From contig NC_079516.1 of the NCBI RefSeq assembly GCF_000801105.2, forward strand, positions 41,644,908 through 41,708,907: a stretch of 64,000 bases of DNA, given 5' to 3'. The number at the start of each line of letters is the position of its first letter. Positions within the stretch are counted from its first letter, which is position 1. The stretch comes from Raphanus sativus (lineage: Eukaryota > Streptophyta > Magnoliopsida > Brassicales > Brassicaceae). Under the pieces are notes generated by a model, which worked only from the letters and a program-made list of their open reading frames with translations, did no database searches and was not told the origin of the DNA. Shown here one piece after another: positions 32,884 to 44,279 of the stretch. The translations under genes and the position numbers were made by a program.

Positions 32884-34689
32884 ATGGCCCCCAATGGAGA
32901 CGGCTCTATCGGGAGCTCCTTGCATGGAGTCACGGCAAGGGAACAAGTCTTCTCCTTCTCCGTTGAAGATGGCCCTTCGTCTCAAGCCATCCGATCAGAT
33001 GATCCCACGGCTATGTTCCCCATCCCGGTTGACTCAGAACACAGAGCAAAAGTGTTCAAACCACTCTCATTCGCCAAACCACACATGCGAGCCTTCCACT
33101 TAGGATGGATCTCTTTCTTCACTTGCTTCATCTCCACCTTCGCGGCCGCACCTCTAGTCCCCGTCATCCGCGACAACCTCGACCTGACTAAAACTGATAT
33201 AGGAAACGCCGGAGTCGCATCCGTCTCTGGCGCGATTTTCTCAAGGCTCGCTATGGGTGCCGTATGTGACCTTCTAGGGGCACGTTACGGCACAGCTTTC
33301 TCTCTTCTGCTCTCGGCTCCAGCTGTTTTCTCCATGTCTTTCGTGTCTGATGCGGGAAGCTACTTAGCCGTGCGCTTCATGATTGGTTTTTGCTTAGCTA
33401 CATTCGTGTCATGCCAGTACTGGACTAGCGTTATGTTTACTGGTAAAATTATCGGACTCGTTAACGGATGTGCCGGAGGTTGGGGAGATATGGGAGGAGG
33501 CGTGACTCAGCTACTCATGCCAATGGTGTACCACGTCATCAAACTCGCCGGAGCCACTCCTTTCACGGCGTGGAGGTTCGCCTTCTTCATCCCCGGATTT
33601 CTTCAGATCATTATGGGCATTCTTGTCCTCACTCTCGGCCAAGATCTCCCTGACGGTAACCTCAGTACCCTCCAAAAGAGTGGTCAAGTTTCCAAAGACA
33701 AATTCTCCAAGGTAATTAATTACATACTATATTATAAATATCAATATCAATATCTTTTATTTTATAAATATTAAAATAAAGTATCGATATTTAAGATATA
33801 ATACAAGTATATGCGATCTTAATCATATCTTTTCCTTGTTGTTATGTATTATTTTATAGGTATTCATATCTTTTCCTTGTTGTTATGTATTATTTTATAG
33901 GTATTCTGGTTCGCTGTCAAGAACTACAGAACATGGATCTTATTCGTTCTTTACGGATTCTCTATGGGAGTTGAATTAACGATCAACAATGTTATATCTG
34001 GATACTTCTACGATAGGTTTCACCTAACGCTCCACACAGCCGGTATAATAGCAGCCAGCTTTGGTATGGCAAACTTCTTCGCCCGTCCCTTCGGTGGCTA
34101 CGCCTCAGATGTAGCTGCACGCCTCTTTGGCATGAGGGGACGGCTATGGACCTTGTGGATCTTACAAACCGTTGGAGCTCTGTTCTGCATCTGGCTCGGT
34201 CGTGCTAGTTCACTCCCTATAGCTATCTTAGCCATGATGCTCTTTTCCATCGGCACACAAGCCGCTTGTGGAGCCCTTTTCGGCGTTGCACCTTTTGTTT
34301 CCCGACGTTCTCTTGGGCTTATCTCAGGACTAACTGGCGCTGGAGGAAATTTTGGGTCTGGAGTTACTCAACTTCTTTTCTTCTCCTCGTCAAGGTTTAG
34401 TACAGCTGAAGGACTTTCATTGATGGGTGTTATGGCGGTTGTTTGTACTCTTCCGGTTGCATTTATACATTTCCCGCAGTGGGGAAGCATGTTCTTGAGG
34501 CCATCGCAGCACGAAGAAAGATCTAAGGAGGAACATTATTATGGAGGGGAATGGACAGAGGAAGAGAAGAGCTTAGGACTACACGAGGGAAGTATCAAAT
34601 TCGCTGAAAACAGCCGTTCCGAGAGAGGCCGGAAGGCTATGTTGGCTGATATTCCAACACCGGAGACCGGAACTCCAGCTCATGTCTAG
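32884..34689 (+). CDS. NRT2.6: High-affinity nitrate transporter NRT2.6
   Basis: Two exons, 32884-33711 and 33901-34689, join in frame into 538 residues. The ATG at 32884 ([21 protein letters not shown]) fits the family start; the frame extends a few codons upstream without an ATG. It is a 12-helix NNP-family MFS nitrate/proton symporter, with [30 protein letters not shown] and a tail ending [16 protein letters not shown]. That tail closely matches Arabidopsis NRT2.6 as I recall it, and the neighbours are in the NRT2.6 order. NRT2.6 in Arabidopsis is weakly nitrate-regulated and linked to responses to microbes and reactive oxygen. Unlike copies A and B, the gene has only the intron after DKFSK; the two introns at GA(R)Y and FD(R)F are absent with the coding sequence exactly continuous. 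The remaining intron ends in a duplicated acceptor region. Confidence 0.92.
33824..33905 (+). repeat. 41-bp tandem duplication of the NRT2.6 intron acceptor
   Basis: The segment containing CATATCTTTTCCTTGTTGTT and ending TATTATTTTATAGGTATTC occurs twice in tandem (period 41 bp), so there are two equal pyrimidine tracts and two AG acceptors, at 33858-33859 and 33899-33900. Only the downstream AG keeps the transporter reading frame. Confidence 0.9.
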
Positions 34690-35256
34690 TGAAGGATAAA
34701 CACAATAAAATCGTTTTCCACACATAAATAATCCTCGACGATAGCTTTATGTTTTTTTTTTTTTTATGTTTCCTCTTTTGAAAGATGTGCTGAGTTAGAT
34801 CCTGGCTTGATAAGTGAGGTTCAGTGAGCCCGGTGCTCGTGATGTAAAATGTCGTTCTATATGAAAGGATTCTCCATCAATTTTCTCTATGTTTATTGAG
34901 CCGTGTCTTTAAAGTCTTAGAAAATTAAATTACTGATTCAAGAATCAAGTACAGAAAATGAACGAGTGTTTTAAGACGCAACTAGTCATAATTTAAAAGT
35001 CTACATGAAGAAACATTTCTTCCTTGGAGAGATGTCAGGGCGATTATATAAAAGAAAGACCAAAGAAGAAGCAATTAAGTTGAGTTTTATGAAAGTTATC
35101 AAAACAACAAGAAATATGTGCTCTTTTACAAAAAAAAAAAAAAAAAAACAAGAAAGATGTGCTAAAATATCGGGATTGGGTTTCTGAAGAAAAGAGTACA
35201 TCTTCTGAAGGCGCTAGAAGCTTGTCTTTTTTCGGGTCAAATGCTAATATGATTTT
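34690..35256. other. 3' flank of NRT2.6
   Basis: It contains the 3' untranslated region and intergenic DNA. No further gene is seen; the open frames at 35001-35277 run through a long A run and have no domain. Confidence 0.45.
35123..35147 (+). repeat. Micro-insertion with long A tail, 16-bp direct repeats
   Basis: CTTTTAC plus about 18 A lies between ACAAGAAATATGTGCT (35107-35122) and ACAAGAAAGATGTGCT (35148-35163), with one mismatch. Confidence 0.62.
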
Positions 35257-35554
35257 AAGCCCTGTTCTTTTCGTCAACGCTGACGCAGCGGTGAGCGTAC
35301 AAAATTAACAAAGAAAACAGAGAGTTGTAAGTGCAGCGCCGTTAAACACTTCCCGCCGGGCATTGACGCTACTCATCTTTTCCGTATTTCTTTTGCCGCT
35401 GTAAAAAGTAGCGTCTCCCGTACATCCCTGATTTGTCGCTAACGTCAGTTATTGACTCTCTATTTTAACTTTCTTGCTGACCTGTCACTTTAAATCTTTC
35501 ATATTTTGGTCTGTTTGCCGCTGACACTCTGCGTTCTCCAAAAGAACAGGGCTT
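35257..35554. mobile_element. GC-rich MITE with ~15-bp inverted ends
   Basis: The ends AAGCCCTGTTCTTTT and AAAAGAACAGGGCTT are exact inverted repeats. The interior is GC-rich for this region, with inverted subterminal GCTGACGCAGCGG-like pieces. The target duplication could not be fixed, so the superfamily is open; hAT is likely from the end sequence. Confidence 0.65.
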
Positions 35555-35948
35555 CGTTATTCGTTGATAACAAAGTCATATAAAAATGGGTTTTGTTAAG
35601 ATATTTGATGTCTAACACATAATTTTTTGCTATGTTTCAAACACTATATTTAGCTATTTAGGGATTATTTTGTAAATTCTACTTCACTTCTCTTATCACT
35701 TCTGTAAATACTTATGAATTTTGCATAGATACCTAATTACCATTGTTTTTTTTTGTATATTGAGCCAAATTTTCCAAACATCTATCCGTTTATTGGTAAA
35801 GACGTCTCATCATTTCACTCTAAAAAAATAATCAGTTCATATACAGAAAAAGAACAACCAAAAAGCAAAAAAAAAAAAACAAAAGACCATTTTAGAAACT
35901 AGTTCAAGGATGCATTGTGAAACCTCCACCGTTATGGTTCATTAGTTT
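35555..35948. other. Intergenic DNA upstream of the L18p-like gene
   Basis: AT-rich, no gene seen. Confidence 0.4.
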
Positions 35949-35950
35949 TA

Positions 35951-36081
35951 TGGGCCACTTCAGCCCAACTATCTAAAACTTTTTTTAAATTCAGTGGCGT
36001 CGTCGTTCGTCCAAACGCAAAGGTGAATAATCGGTTTGGGTATCACAAATAAGCCAACCGGTTAACAGTATGTTAGGGTTT
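35951..36081 (+). promoter_or_regulatory. Site II and telo-box motifs of a ribosomal-type promoter
   Basis: TGGGCC (35951-35956) and GCCCAA (35963-35968) match site II elements, and TTAGGGTTT (36073-36081) is a telo-box in reverse. This combination is typical of plant ribosomal-protein and growth-regulated promoters and lies just upstream of the CT-rich leader of the L18p-like gene. Confidence 0.6.
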
Positions 36082-36208
36082 GGTCTGCTTCGGTTCTGTA
36101 TAAGTCTTTCTCGATTTCTCTCTTCTCCAAGCTCCTTCGTTCGACTCTGGACAATTTCCGGCGACTTGGACTTGGGATTCCGGCAACTCAACAGACCTCG
36201 ATTCCCAG

Positions 36209-36493
36209 GTATGCCACTTTACTCCCGTTTTCATCTTCTCCTCGTCTCCCTTCCTTGGTACATCAACCTGGATTCGCTAGATGATTATTTAGTGAAATTA
36301 ATTGTGGTTCTTAAAACTGGAAATGTTCTGCCTTTTTCTTGATTTGATATTTTTTTTTTAAATAGCTTTGCATCATGGTTTCGTACAGAATGCATAAGAT
36401 CTTGTCCCTGTCCTGTTCTGGTCCGTAGAAGGTTAACTTTTGCTGTTTGTTATATTTTTCACTTGTTTTTGAGCTCTCTTCTCAATGTTTCAG
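36209..36493 (+). other. Intron in the 5' untranslated region of the L18p-like gene
   Basis: The donor CAG|GTATGC and acceptor GTTTCAG|ATCG enclose 285 bp without a usable start codon context. The preceding leader (36100-36208) is CT-rich, as in many ribosomal-protein transcripts. Confidence 0.65.
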
Positions 36494-36517
36494 ATCGAAC
36501 AGGCTTTGATAGAACGA

Positions 36518-36925
36518 ATGACGGTTCTGAAAAGGTACGTCCTGAGGCTCTTCATGTCCATCAAGTACATAACAGCAAACGTAGTGGACAGAAACAACGG
36601 GAGAGTAGTGACAACAGCATCAACCGTAGAGCACGCGATCAAGAACTCACTAGAGTGTGGCCGCACTTGCAACGCCAAAGCAGCTGCTATCGTGGGAGAG
36701 GTTCTGGCGATGAGGTTGAAAGTAGAAGGGCTCCAAGATGGGCAAGGGAGAGGTATCCACGCCGATGTCAAGAAAGAAATCGAAAAGAAAGGGTTCAAGA
36801 GTCGAACCAAGGTGTGGGCTGTTATCAACTCGCTAAAGAACAATGGTGTTACGCTCATCCTCGATGATTATGATTCTGATGATGACAAAGATTATCGAGA
36901 TCGTTCTTATGACGGTCATCGTTAA
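36518..36925 (+). CDS. Ribosomal L18p/L5e-family protein
   Basis: This is a 135-residue protein starting MTVLKRYVLRLFMSIKYITANVVD. The core (TASTVEHAIKNSLECGRTCNAKAAAIVGEVLAMRLKVEGL) is uL18-like, and the tail is acidic (DDYDSDDDKDYRD). It corresponds by recall to Arabidopsis At3g45020, annotated as Ribosomal L18p/L5e family; a role in an organellar or divergent ribosome is inferred, not shown. An ATG at 36485 in the same frame lies inside the acceptor of a 5' untranslated intron (CAGGTATGC donor at 36209, TTTCAG acceptor ending 36493), so the start at 36518 is preferred. The gene is convergent with SCPL48, whose stop lies only 264 bp away. Confidence 0.85.
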   Translation: MTVLKRYVLRLFMSIKYITANVVDRNNGRVVTTASTVEHAIKNSLECGRTCNAKAAAIVGEVLAMRLKVEGLQDGQGRGIHADVKKEIEKKGFKSRTKVWAVINSLKNNGVTLILDDYDSDDDKDYRDRSYDGHR

Positions 36926-37189
36926 CCTCACAAGCTTTACTTTCTGTGTCATCTTCTGGAATCTTTAGATTTGGTTCTGTAAACTTGGAACAGTCAAATC
37001 TTTGTAACAGAATAATTTTTCTTTTCGCGTTTATAAAAAAAATGAAGTTTCCTGTGTATTCATAGAAATAATTCACAAGGGTATATATTATTTAGTTTAC
37101 TTATATAAGTTAAAAATGATGATCTAGATACGTAACAAGAGTACAATCTGTTTGGTGTTTGGAATCTCTGATGTTGAGAAGAAATGAAA

Positions 37190-39572
37190 TCACTGGCGAG
37201 CGGTCCGACCGGTGGGTGTACCGAGCTTTCCTTGCATCCAATCCTTGAGCATTTGCAATGCTGCTTTTGGCTGATCCATTGGAACCATGTGTCCAGCATC
37301 GTGGACCTGTAAAAAAGGTTGTCCCCATTTCAATTGAAGTTAATATTATATCGATGGGATTAGGTTCAAGGTTTTGTTTTGGTTTACCTTGAGGAAAGTG
37401 AGTGAACCGTGGTTCTTCATTAAACCGGCTTCTTTATTATCTACATTGAATGGAACCGTTGCAGCTGCTACAAACTCTTTTCGCCCTGACCATTCCATCT
37501 CGTGAACCCATTTCGAGTTTCCTGTCGAGAACATAAACCAAGAAGAAGATTTTCAATCAATTAATCTCAGATTAACCGGTTGAGTAGAGACAAACGTTGC
37601 AACTAGCATCAAGCACATGGACATAGAGCAAAGGAAGCGTACCGAGCCAATTGCAGATGAGATCGTACTCTCCAGCATAGATAAGCATCTTGATTCCATC
37701 TTCGAGCAGAGCGGGAATCCCGACCTCAAGATTCTTCATCCAATCCAGCTGCATTGCATCATAGACGGCGGTACTGCATGACACAAACTTGATATCTCCA
37801 ACACCTAATGCCGTGCGGACGGATCTCTGGTTCAAGAACTTCTCCATGTTCGAGAAATCATAGCACAAGCTTCCTTTGCATTGTTTCCTCACGTCGTAGT
37901 ACTTCAGAAAGAGAGAGAAGTCTTGTAAGTTACCTCAAGAAGAAAGAAGTAAAAAAAATGGATTGATTGAACTATGTTTTGATGCTCACGTTTACGTTTC
38001 CAGCGATATTCATGATCTTTTGGAATATGTTGTTGCATACAATGTAAGAAGACGCACAAGCTTCATCACTTCCATCAGCGCCTTAAAAAAATCGCGTAAA
38101 AAAGAAAGAAACGACTTGTAATCAAAAACTTTTGAATGTTTTTTTGTAACGTTTGTTTAAAGAAAAGAGGATGATAAATATTTACTGCATTCTTTGATGG
38201 ATTGTTGACAAGATTCGTAATCACGGTTGAGGTTATCGTGATCAGATTGTGAGATCAACTTCATGTCGAGCGCGTAATCCGCGTATGCAGCATATTGGAT
38301 CTCCGGGTTGGTCAAACCGTTACCAATCGCAAATCCCTGATGTAAACCGGGTTGGTTTATCTCAATGTTGAAAATAAGGGTGATAATACAATTTAACAAG
38401 AAAATAGTAGAAACAGGATTTACCTTAAGGTTGATGTGAGTTCCTTCCTTGTTCTTGTTTCCACGGTGAACTCTTGAAGCCAATGCCGGAATGTAATGTC
38501 CGGCGTAGGATTCACCGGTTATGTAAAAATCATTCTTCACGAATTGTGGATGTTCTTTGAAAAATGCCTGCAAAGAAAGCAAACAACATATTAGAAAAGA
38601 AAAAAAAGATTTTCAAGAAGACAAGAACATATTTTATGTGATGAAACAGAGGGAAGTTCTTGACAAAAAAAAACAGAGGAAAGTACTGAAACCGAACCTG
38701 TAAGAAGTCGTAAAGGTCATTACTGACACCATCCTCATCATGTCGGAGATCACTTTCGTCCGATGTATAACTAAAACCAGTCCCTACCGGTTGGTCCACG
38801 TAGATTAGATTTGACGCCTAAACATTTTTAAATTAAAAAAGAAGCTAAATATTAAAAATCAAAAGAAGTGGTTGAGATTATTGGTTTCTTGTTGGGACGA
38901 GAAAGCGTGTTTTGGTTGACCATTTTTCTAACCAACCTTGTCCCAACCGAAATCGTTCCAAGCAAGAGAAGAGTTGTTGGAGACGGTGAACGGTCCGTTC
39001 TCATAGAACAGAGCCAGTTCGCTGCTGCAACCGGGTCCACCGGTTAGCCAAATCACCACAGGATCGGCTTTGTTGCTTCTTGACTCGAAGAAGAAATAGA
39101 ACATCCTGTAAATAAATTGACCATTAAAATCTCGGAATGTTACTTTTTAACTTTCTGAAAATTTAAACCGGGATGGTTAAACCGGTTTAATTCATGGTTT
39201 ACCGGTTACAGTAAAATTTGGAAGTTACCTGGCTGCTTTTGAGTTAGGAAGTTTGTAGTAACCAGCATGGTGACCAAAGTCCTGAAGCGAAGGAGAACCG
39301 CCGGAGTCACGGCGGTCAATGGCCGCCGGCAAATCAAAGTTTCTCTCGACGAGTCTGGGAGCCTCGGAACCGTCTTCAGGGATGACATTGACGTCACGGG
39401 TAGGCATCAAGTTGAAACCTTTGATTAACCTCTCCGCCGTGAGAGTGGGCAAACTCGCCGACGAAGAGAATGATAAAGGGCCGTTTGTGACAGGTTTGGA
39501 GTTTGAGGGGGGGAAGTGAGAGAAAAGGAATATACAGAGGAGAAATGTGAGAAATGATGTTCTCGAGTCCAT
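37190..39572 (-). CDS. SCPL48: Serine carboxypeptidase-like 48
   Basis: Nine exons on the minus strand: 39572-39229, 39105-38937, 38817-38698, 38567-38424, 38336-38186, 38081-37990, 37901-37643, 37521-37388 and 37306-37190. All junctions are GT-AG and in frame, giving 509 residues, the family's usual length. A hydrophobic signal peptide (FLTFLLCIFLFSHF) is followed by a propeptide. The peptidase S10 domain carries the substrate-binding loop LTGGPGCSS, the nucleophile S231 in GESYAGHYIPA, D420 in AGEYDLICNWLG and H477 in HDAGHMVPMDQP, so the catalytic triad is complete. The enzyme should remove C-terminal residues from peptides in the vacuole or secretory path. It matches Arabidopsis SCPL48 (At3g45010) by recall and by position next to the L18p-like gene. 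The nearest relative, SCPL49, is the main alternative name. Confidence 0.93.
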
Positions 39573-39641
39573 TTTGTTTTGTGTTTAGAATTTTTGTTTG
39601 TTATGTGAGAGAGTTGGGTTATGGGATCGAAGAGATTAATG

Positions 39642-39650
39642 TATTTATAG
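39642..39650 (-). promoter_or_regulatory. TATA box of SCPL48
   Basis: On the minus strand CTATAAATA lies about 70 bp upstream of the ATG, giving a short leader. Confidence 0.6.
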
Positions 39651-39739
39651 AGTTAGCTTCTTTAGTTGCTCGTATACATAGAAATCAAAAGAAGAGAAAA
39701 AAAGTGATGAGTTTTCCAAATTTTTTATTTTATTAATTT

Positions 39740-40150
39740 TTTTTTTTGTTTGCCACCTCGAGAAAGGTAATCAGTTGCCCGAATAAAAAACCCGATTCGA
39801 ACGCATAATTTAACATCGCTCTATTTTTCACTTTAAAATAAAATTTAGAATAAAATGCTCCAATTGTACTTTATTTTTTACTATATAATAGAGTGAAAAA
39901 TAAGTTCACTCCAACTATAGAGTAACCTTTCTATTTTTTTGGTTCATCATTTTATTTTTTACTCTAAAATAGAATACAACTGAAACAAACTTCAACTCTA
40001 TTTATTATTTTTTTTTTCAAAAAAATTTTTACTCTTTTCATAGTAAAAATAGAGTAAACCATCAGAAATGTCTTAAAAAAATTCAATCTAAGCGTTCAGA
40101 AAAATAATTCAACTATTTAAAAATAGCCATATGTTGATTTAAAGATCGAT
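39740..40150. repeat. AT-rich MITE-like sequence with CTCTATTTT subrepeats
   Basis: From about 39828 to 40065 there are repeated CTCTATTTTT, ACTCTAAAATAGA and AATAGAGT motifs in both orientations. This resembles the CTCCAAC/CTCTAAAATAGAG MITE type frequent in Brassica, but exact ends could not be set. Confidence 0.4.
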
Positions 40151-40206
40151 ATATTTAAGTTAAACATTTGAAATGATTAAATCAAGTGATAATGTGGACA
40201 AATATT

Positions 40207-40220
40207 TGATGTTATAAAAA
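40207..40220 (+). repeat. Micro-insertion with A tail, 16-bp direct repeats
   Basis: TGATGTTATAAAAA lies between perfect copies of AATGTGGACAAATATT (40191-40206 and 40221-40236). Confidence 0.65.
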
Positions 40221-40236
40221 AATGTGGACAAATATT

Positions 40237-41199
40237 GTTCTCACTTATTGAGTAGTTGCCTCACAGGTTTAAATAAAAATTTATTAAAATCTCGTGAATA
40301 GTAGTATATTCATCCCAGAGAATATTCATCCTAGAGAATCAATCAGATGGTAGAAATAAAATCACTGGTTCACTATAAAAACAATTGAAGAAATAACCAA
40401 AATTCTAATGTTATTGGTTATGATATTTATAAATTCTCCTAGAACAAAAATATAATATTTTGGAATTGTGAGAAGAACCTTTTTGTAGCCACTCTAAACC
40501 CAACTTGCTCTTTCGAGAAAAAAAATCTGAATATGATTGCGCTTGTTCAAGAACTCATGACACCACAAATTAAATTAAGATGGATACACGTACCTACCGT
40601 AATATTAGAATCTTTAGTTTTATGCACATAAATTTTCGCAATTGCAATCAATTCGTTAGAAAGGGACAAAAGACAAAGGCAGTGTATAATTGTGCGAACG
40701 CTAGCTATATCGTTTGCTTTTGCTTACTGTCTGTCCAAATCCTTGCTTTAATTTAAACCTTTCGTATTATTTCTGTTAGAGGAATCCTTTGGACAGACAT
40801 GGACAAATCAATGAGTGCCTGCCTTTTATTTTCCCTTTTTAAACATTATTAGAGAACTTTATTGAATACTTATGATCTTTTGCAGAAAAACGCTCCAAAA
40901 ACTAATTTGAAGCATACATAATAAATCGGATATCTTTGGAAGAGCTTATAGTGATATTTGGTGGGGTTGATAGTTAGAGCAACTGCATTAGAGGGTCAAA
41001 GCAGGGGTTCACATGTTTTTCAAAAAAAAAATAATATAATAATGAGTTGCCATTGAACCTGGGTCGTAGAAATTCGCCGCAGTGATACCGAGTCGTCACT
41101 GTTCCGCGGGCCCACGACACGTGACGGTCCGTGATAGATTTAATCATTATTTTTTTTTTTACTGAAAAGTCAAACAAAAAAAATAAAATTAAAATAATA
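40237..41199. other. Intergenic DNA
   Basis: No gene is seen. A GAGCAACTGCATTAGAGGGT stretch near 40977 resembles a Tourist-type terminus, but the matching right end was not found. GC-rich sequence follows at 41060-41135. Confidence 0.4.
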
Positions 41200-41428
41200 C
41201 TCCCTCCGTTTCATATTAAGTGTCGTTTTAGAGAATTTTTTTCGTTGCAAAATAAGTGTCGTTTTAGAGTTTCAATGCAAAATTTATTAACTTTATTCTC
41301 CATTCTATTTTTCTATTGGTTGAATTGTATCGGTAATGATGTTTTTATATTGAAAATATGCAAAATTAAATGCTTTCTTAATCCGTGTGCACAAGTCTAA
41401 AACGACACTTATAATGAAACAGAGGGAA
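41200..41428. mobile_element. Stowaway-like MITE
   Basis: The left end CTCCCTCCGTTTCATATTAA and the reverse complement of the right end TTCCCTCTGTTTCATTATAA are inverted repeats that continue into AGTGTCGTTTTAGA on both sides. TA dinucleotides flank it at 41198-41199 and 41429-41430. Confidence 0.88.
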
Positions 41429-41639
41429 TAAAAAATACATGGGTAATCGAAACAGGAGAGTTTACTGATGCGCATGCCCTTAACGAGTGAAATACAACAA
41501 ATGAGTTTCCAAAAAAAAAATACAAACATGGATATGTTAAAATAGTTAAAAAGAAAACTAATTACTCATCCCAATGTAACACATGTACTGGAATTTGATA
41601 TGTGCAAATTATCTTTCTTTCATTTCAAAATTTAAAGCT

Positions 41640-43096
41640 TAGATCAAAATTATATTATTAAAATTCAAGTACAAATTAGATTTGTTTGGAAATATGATTA
41701 GTAATTAAAAAAAAATTGTTTGAAAACATGGATAGTATATTAAAAAATATTTGTTTAGAACATGAATAACAATTAAAAAAAAAGTTGTTTGTTTAGAAAC
41801 ATAGATAGTAGTTTTAAAAAGGTTTATTTGGAAACATGTATAAATATTAAAAAATAGGTTGTTTGGAAACATGAATAACAATATAAAAATAATATAATGA
41901 TGTTTGGAAACATGACTAACAATATATTAAAAACAAAATTGATATATGTTATTAAGAAAATTTAGAAATCCATTATATTATGAGAAACTATCTATTTGGA
42001 CCAATTTTATAATATAAGAAAATGAACTAATCTAATTATCTAAAACATTTTTATTTAAAATGATCATAAAATAAAATTTAAACTTTATACACATATTTCA
42101 AATCAAAATAATAATATAAAGTTGATTTATATCAAAAGTTGACTCAAAAATTTATTTTTACTAAAATATTTTCCAATAACCATTATTAAAAATGTTTTCA
42201 ATATATATAAGAAAGAACACAATACAAAGTTCAATTTCATATTCCAATTTAAATTATGGTTATTATATTTCACATTAAAGTTTTAAAATATAATATATGT
42301 GGTTATTTATATGATAGTACGTATAAAATACTATTAATTATATGATTACTTATATGATGGTACGTATAAAATATGATTAATTAAATGTGAGTGTTTATGT
42401 TACTAAGGTTTTGAGTAGGGTGGGCGTTCGGATACTCATGGTCGGTTCGGATCTATTTGAGTTTCATGTTTTCGGGGTCAAATATTTCAGCCCCATTCGG
42501 ATATTTCTAAAATTTACTTTGGATTCGATTCGGATCTTTGCGGGTTCAGTTCAGATTGTGATAACCTATTTAAATTAATTTTAAAATTTAAAATTTCATT
42601 ATATACTTTAAATTTCTCAAAGTTTATAAACAAAATAACATATTACATATAAATTTGACTAACATATGTCCAAATACCTAAACTTAACATATAATTTGGT
42701 TTGATTTAAATATTTTGATAGATAATCAATAATTAATTTAAGTATTTTTGGTGTTTTGGATATACTTTAACTATTTTAGATATTTACTTTTGACTATTTA
42801 TATATATTTTAAGTATTTAAATCAACTTAAAAGTACTATATATATTCTGGATGTTTTTATATACACTAAATCTAAAAATGATTAATATATATATCAGTAT
42901 ATAAGACTATTCCGAATACATTTGGGTATCCGAAATATTTTTGTTCAGATCTGATTTGATACTACTTTTTGGATTGGAATTGGTTCGATTTTTTGGATTC
43001 AGATTTTTTTGCCCAGCCCTAATATTAACATGAAAAATAATAGCAATATATTTTATAAAAAAATACATCCACACCGGTGCACATGTCAAAATCTAG
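41640..43096 (+). mobile_element. Probable Helitron H6; only the 3' end is clear
   Basis: The 3' end at 43096 has the palindrome CACCGGTG, then CACATGTCAAAATCTAG and T. The interior (42415-43020) carries the TTCGGATACTCATGG/GGTTCGG-type sequence also found inside H1 and H4. The 5' end is not recognisable; a candidate AT-rich ATTATATTATTAAAA near 41648 is weak, so the left coordinate is approximate. Confidence 0.45.
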
Positions 43097-43147
43097 TAAT
43101 ATGTTAAAAGTGTCAATTACAGTTTATAATAATTTAGAAGTTTTGAT

Positions 43148-43179
43148 GAGTCTGTGTTATTGATGTCAAAAAAAAAAAA
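43148..43179 (+). repeat. Micro-insertion GATGTC-A12, 16-bp direct repeats
   Basis: A 32-nt insert begins GAGTCTGTGTTATTGATGTC and ends in twelve A. It is flanked by perfect copies of ATTTAGAAGTTTTGAT (43132-43147 and 43180-43195). It is one of the longest and clearest members of this class. Confidence 0.72.
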
Positions 43180-43938
43180 ATTTAGAAGTTTTGATTTTTT
43201 TTTTTTAATTTGGTAAGTAAAAACTGAAACTTTATTTTAAGATCTCAAATATATTCAACGTCTGGGTATGCGAGAAGTAATTTTTGATAAATATTACAAT
43301 TTTATTCAAATTACAAAATTACATTCACATAGTGTTAAGTTCTAACTAGTACTTTATGACTACATCATAATTTTAGTTTTTTTATCGACTGTTTTCTGAA
43401 CTATAAAAGAAAGTTATACAATCCAACTAAAATAAATTCAATAACCGTTATCATAAAATAGGTTTTTAATCTAACTAATATCAATGTACTCTTATTAAAC
43501 CAAATATTTCTTTTTACATAAAAATGGATACAATTTTTTTTTGCATAAACAATGAATGCATGATTCCTCTTTCACATATATTTAGTTTACAATAAACAAT
43601 TTGATTGGTAGTTTACAATAATTTCTATATTGTTTTAATTAAAATGAAAAATTATTGATATTATTGTAAATACTATAAAAACTAAGAAAACCTCAAAAGG
43701 TCTTGTATTTTAATTGTATCGATTAACTTGGAGTTAAAACAGAATTGTCCTTCTATTTATCCGTAACACATTAATTTTTAAAGATATTTTATAAGTTAAT
43801 TCAGTTTTATAACACATCTCACATATGCTAAGTTTGATTTAATTTTATTATAAAATTAATTTTACATAAATATTATACATGTTGAATGGCACAATAAAAG
43901 TTAAATCGTGAAAGCGTAAATCATAAACCAACTCATCA

Positions 43939-43952
43939 CGATGTCAAAAAAA
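43939..43952 (+). repeat. Micro-insertion GATGTC-A7
   Basis: CGATGTC plus seven A lies between CAACTCATCA (43929-43938) and CAATTCATCA (43953-43962). Its 3' end GATGTC-A is the same as in the insertion at 43148. Confidence 0.6.
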
Positions 43953-44279
43953 CAATTCATCATAAAACAAATAAAATTTGCTATCTAGCCATTAGTTTCT
44001 TCAGCTGTGCATCGTATAACTTAACTGGAATATAAGAGATTTACTTCCTTAGTGATTGCAAACCCTCTTTAATCATTTTCAGAACAGTCACGGACCAACC
44101 AAACTACAAAGAATCTAAAAAGATGATTTACGAGTTTAGCATTTTTTTTAGTTCCATGAGGTTTGAACCGAATCCCGTGATAGATGTCAATCCAAAGCTA
44201 ACATCAATTTAGATAAATAATGTAAAATATATAAAAATATATCCTTTTTTAACAACTAGTCATTTCGAGAAAGAACCCA

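Noticed and set aside
36485..36517. Upstream ATG giving MFQIEQALIER before the L18p-like protein
   Set aside because: The ATG lies within an intron acceptor (GTTTCAG ending at 36493), so it is removed from the mRNA; the start at 36518 matches the family.
40977..41150. Complete Tourist MITE
   Set aside because: Only a left terminus (GAGCAACTGCATTAG) is visible; no matching inverted right end or target duplication was found.
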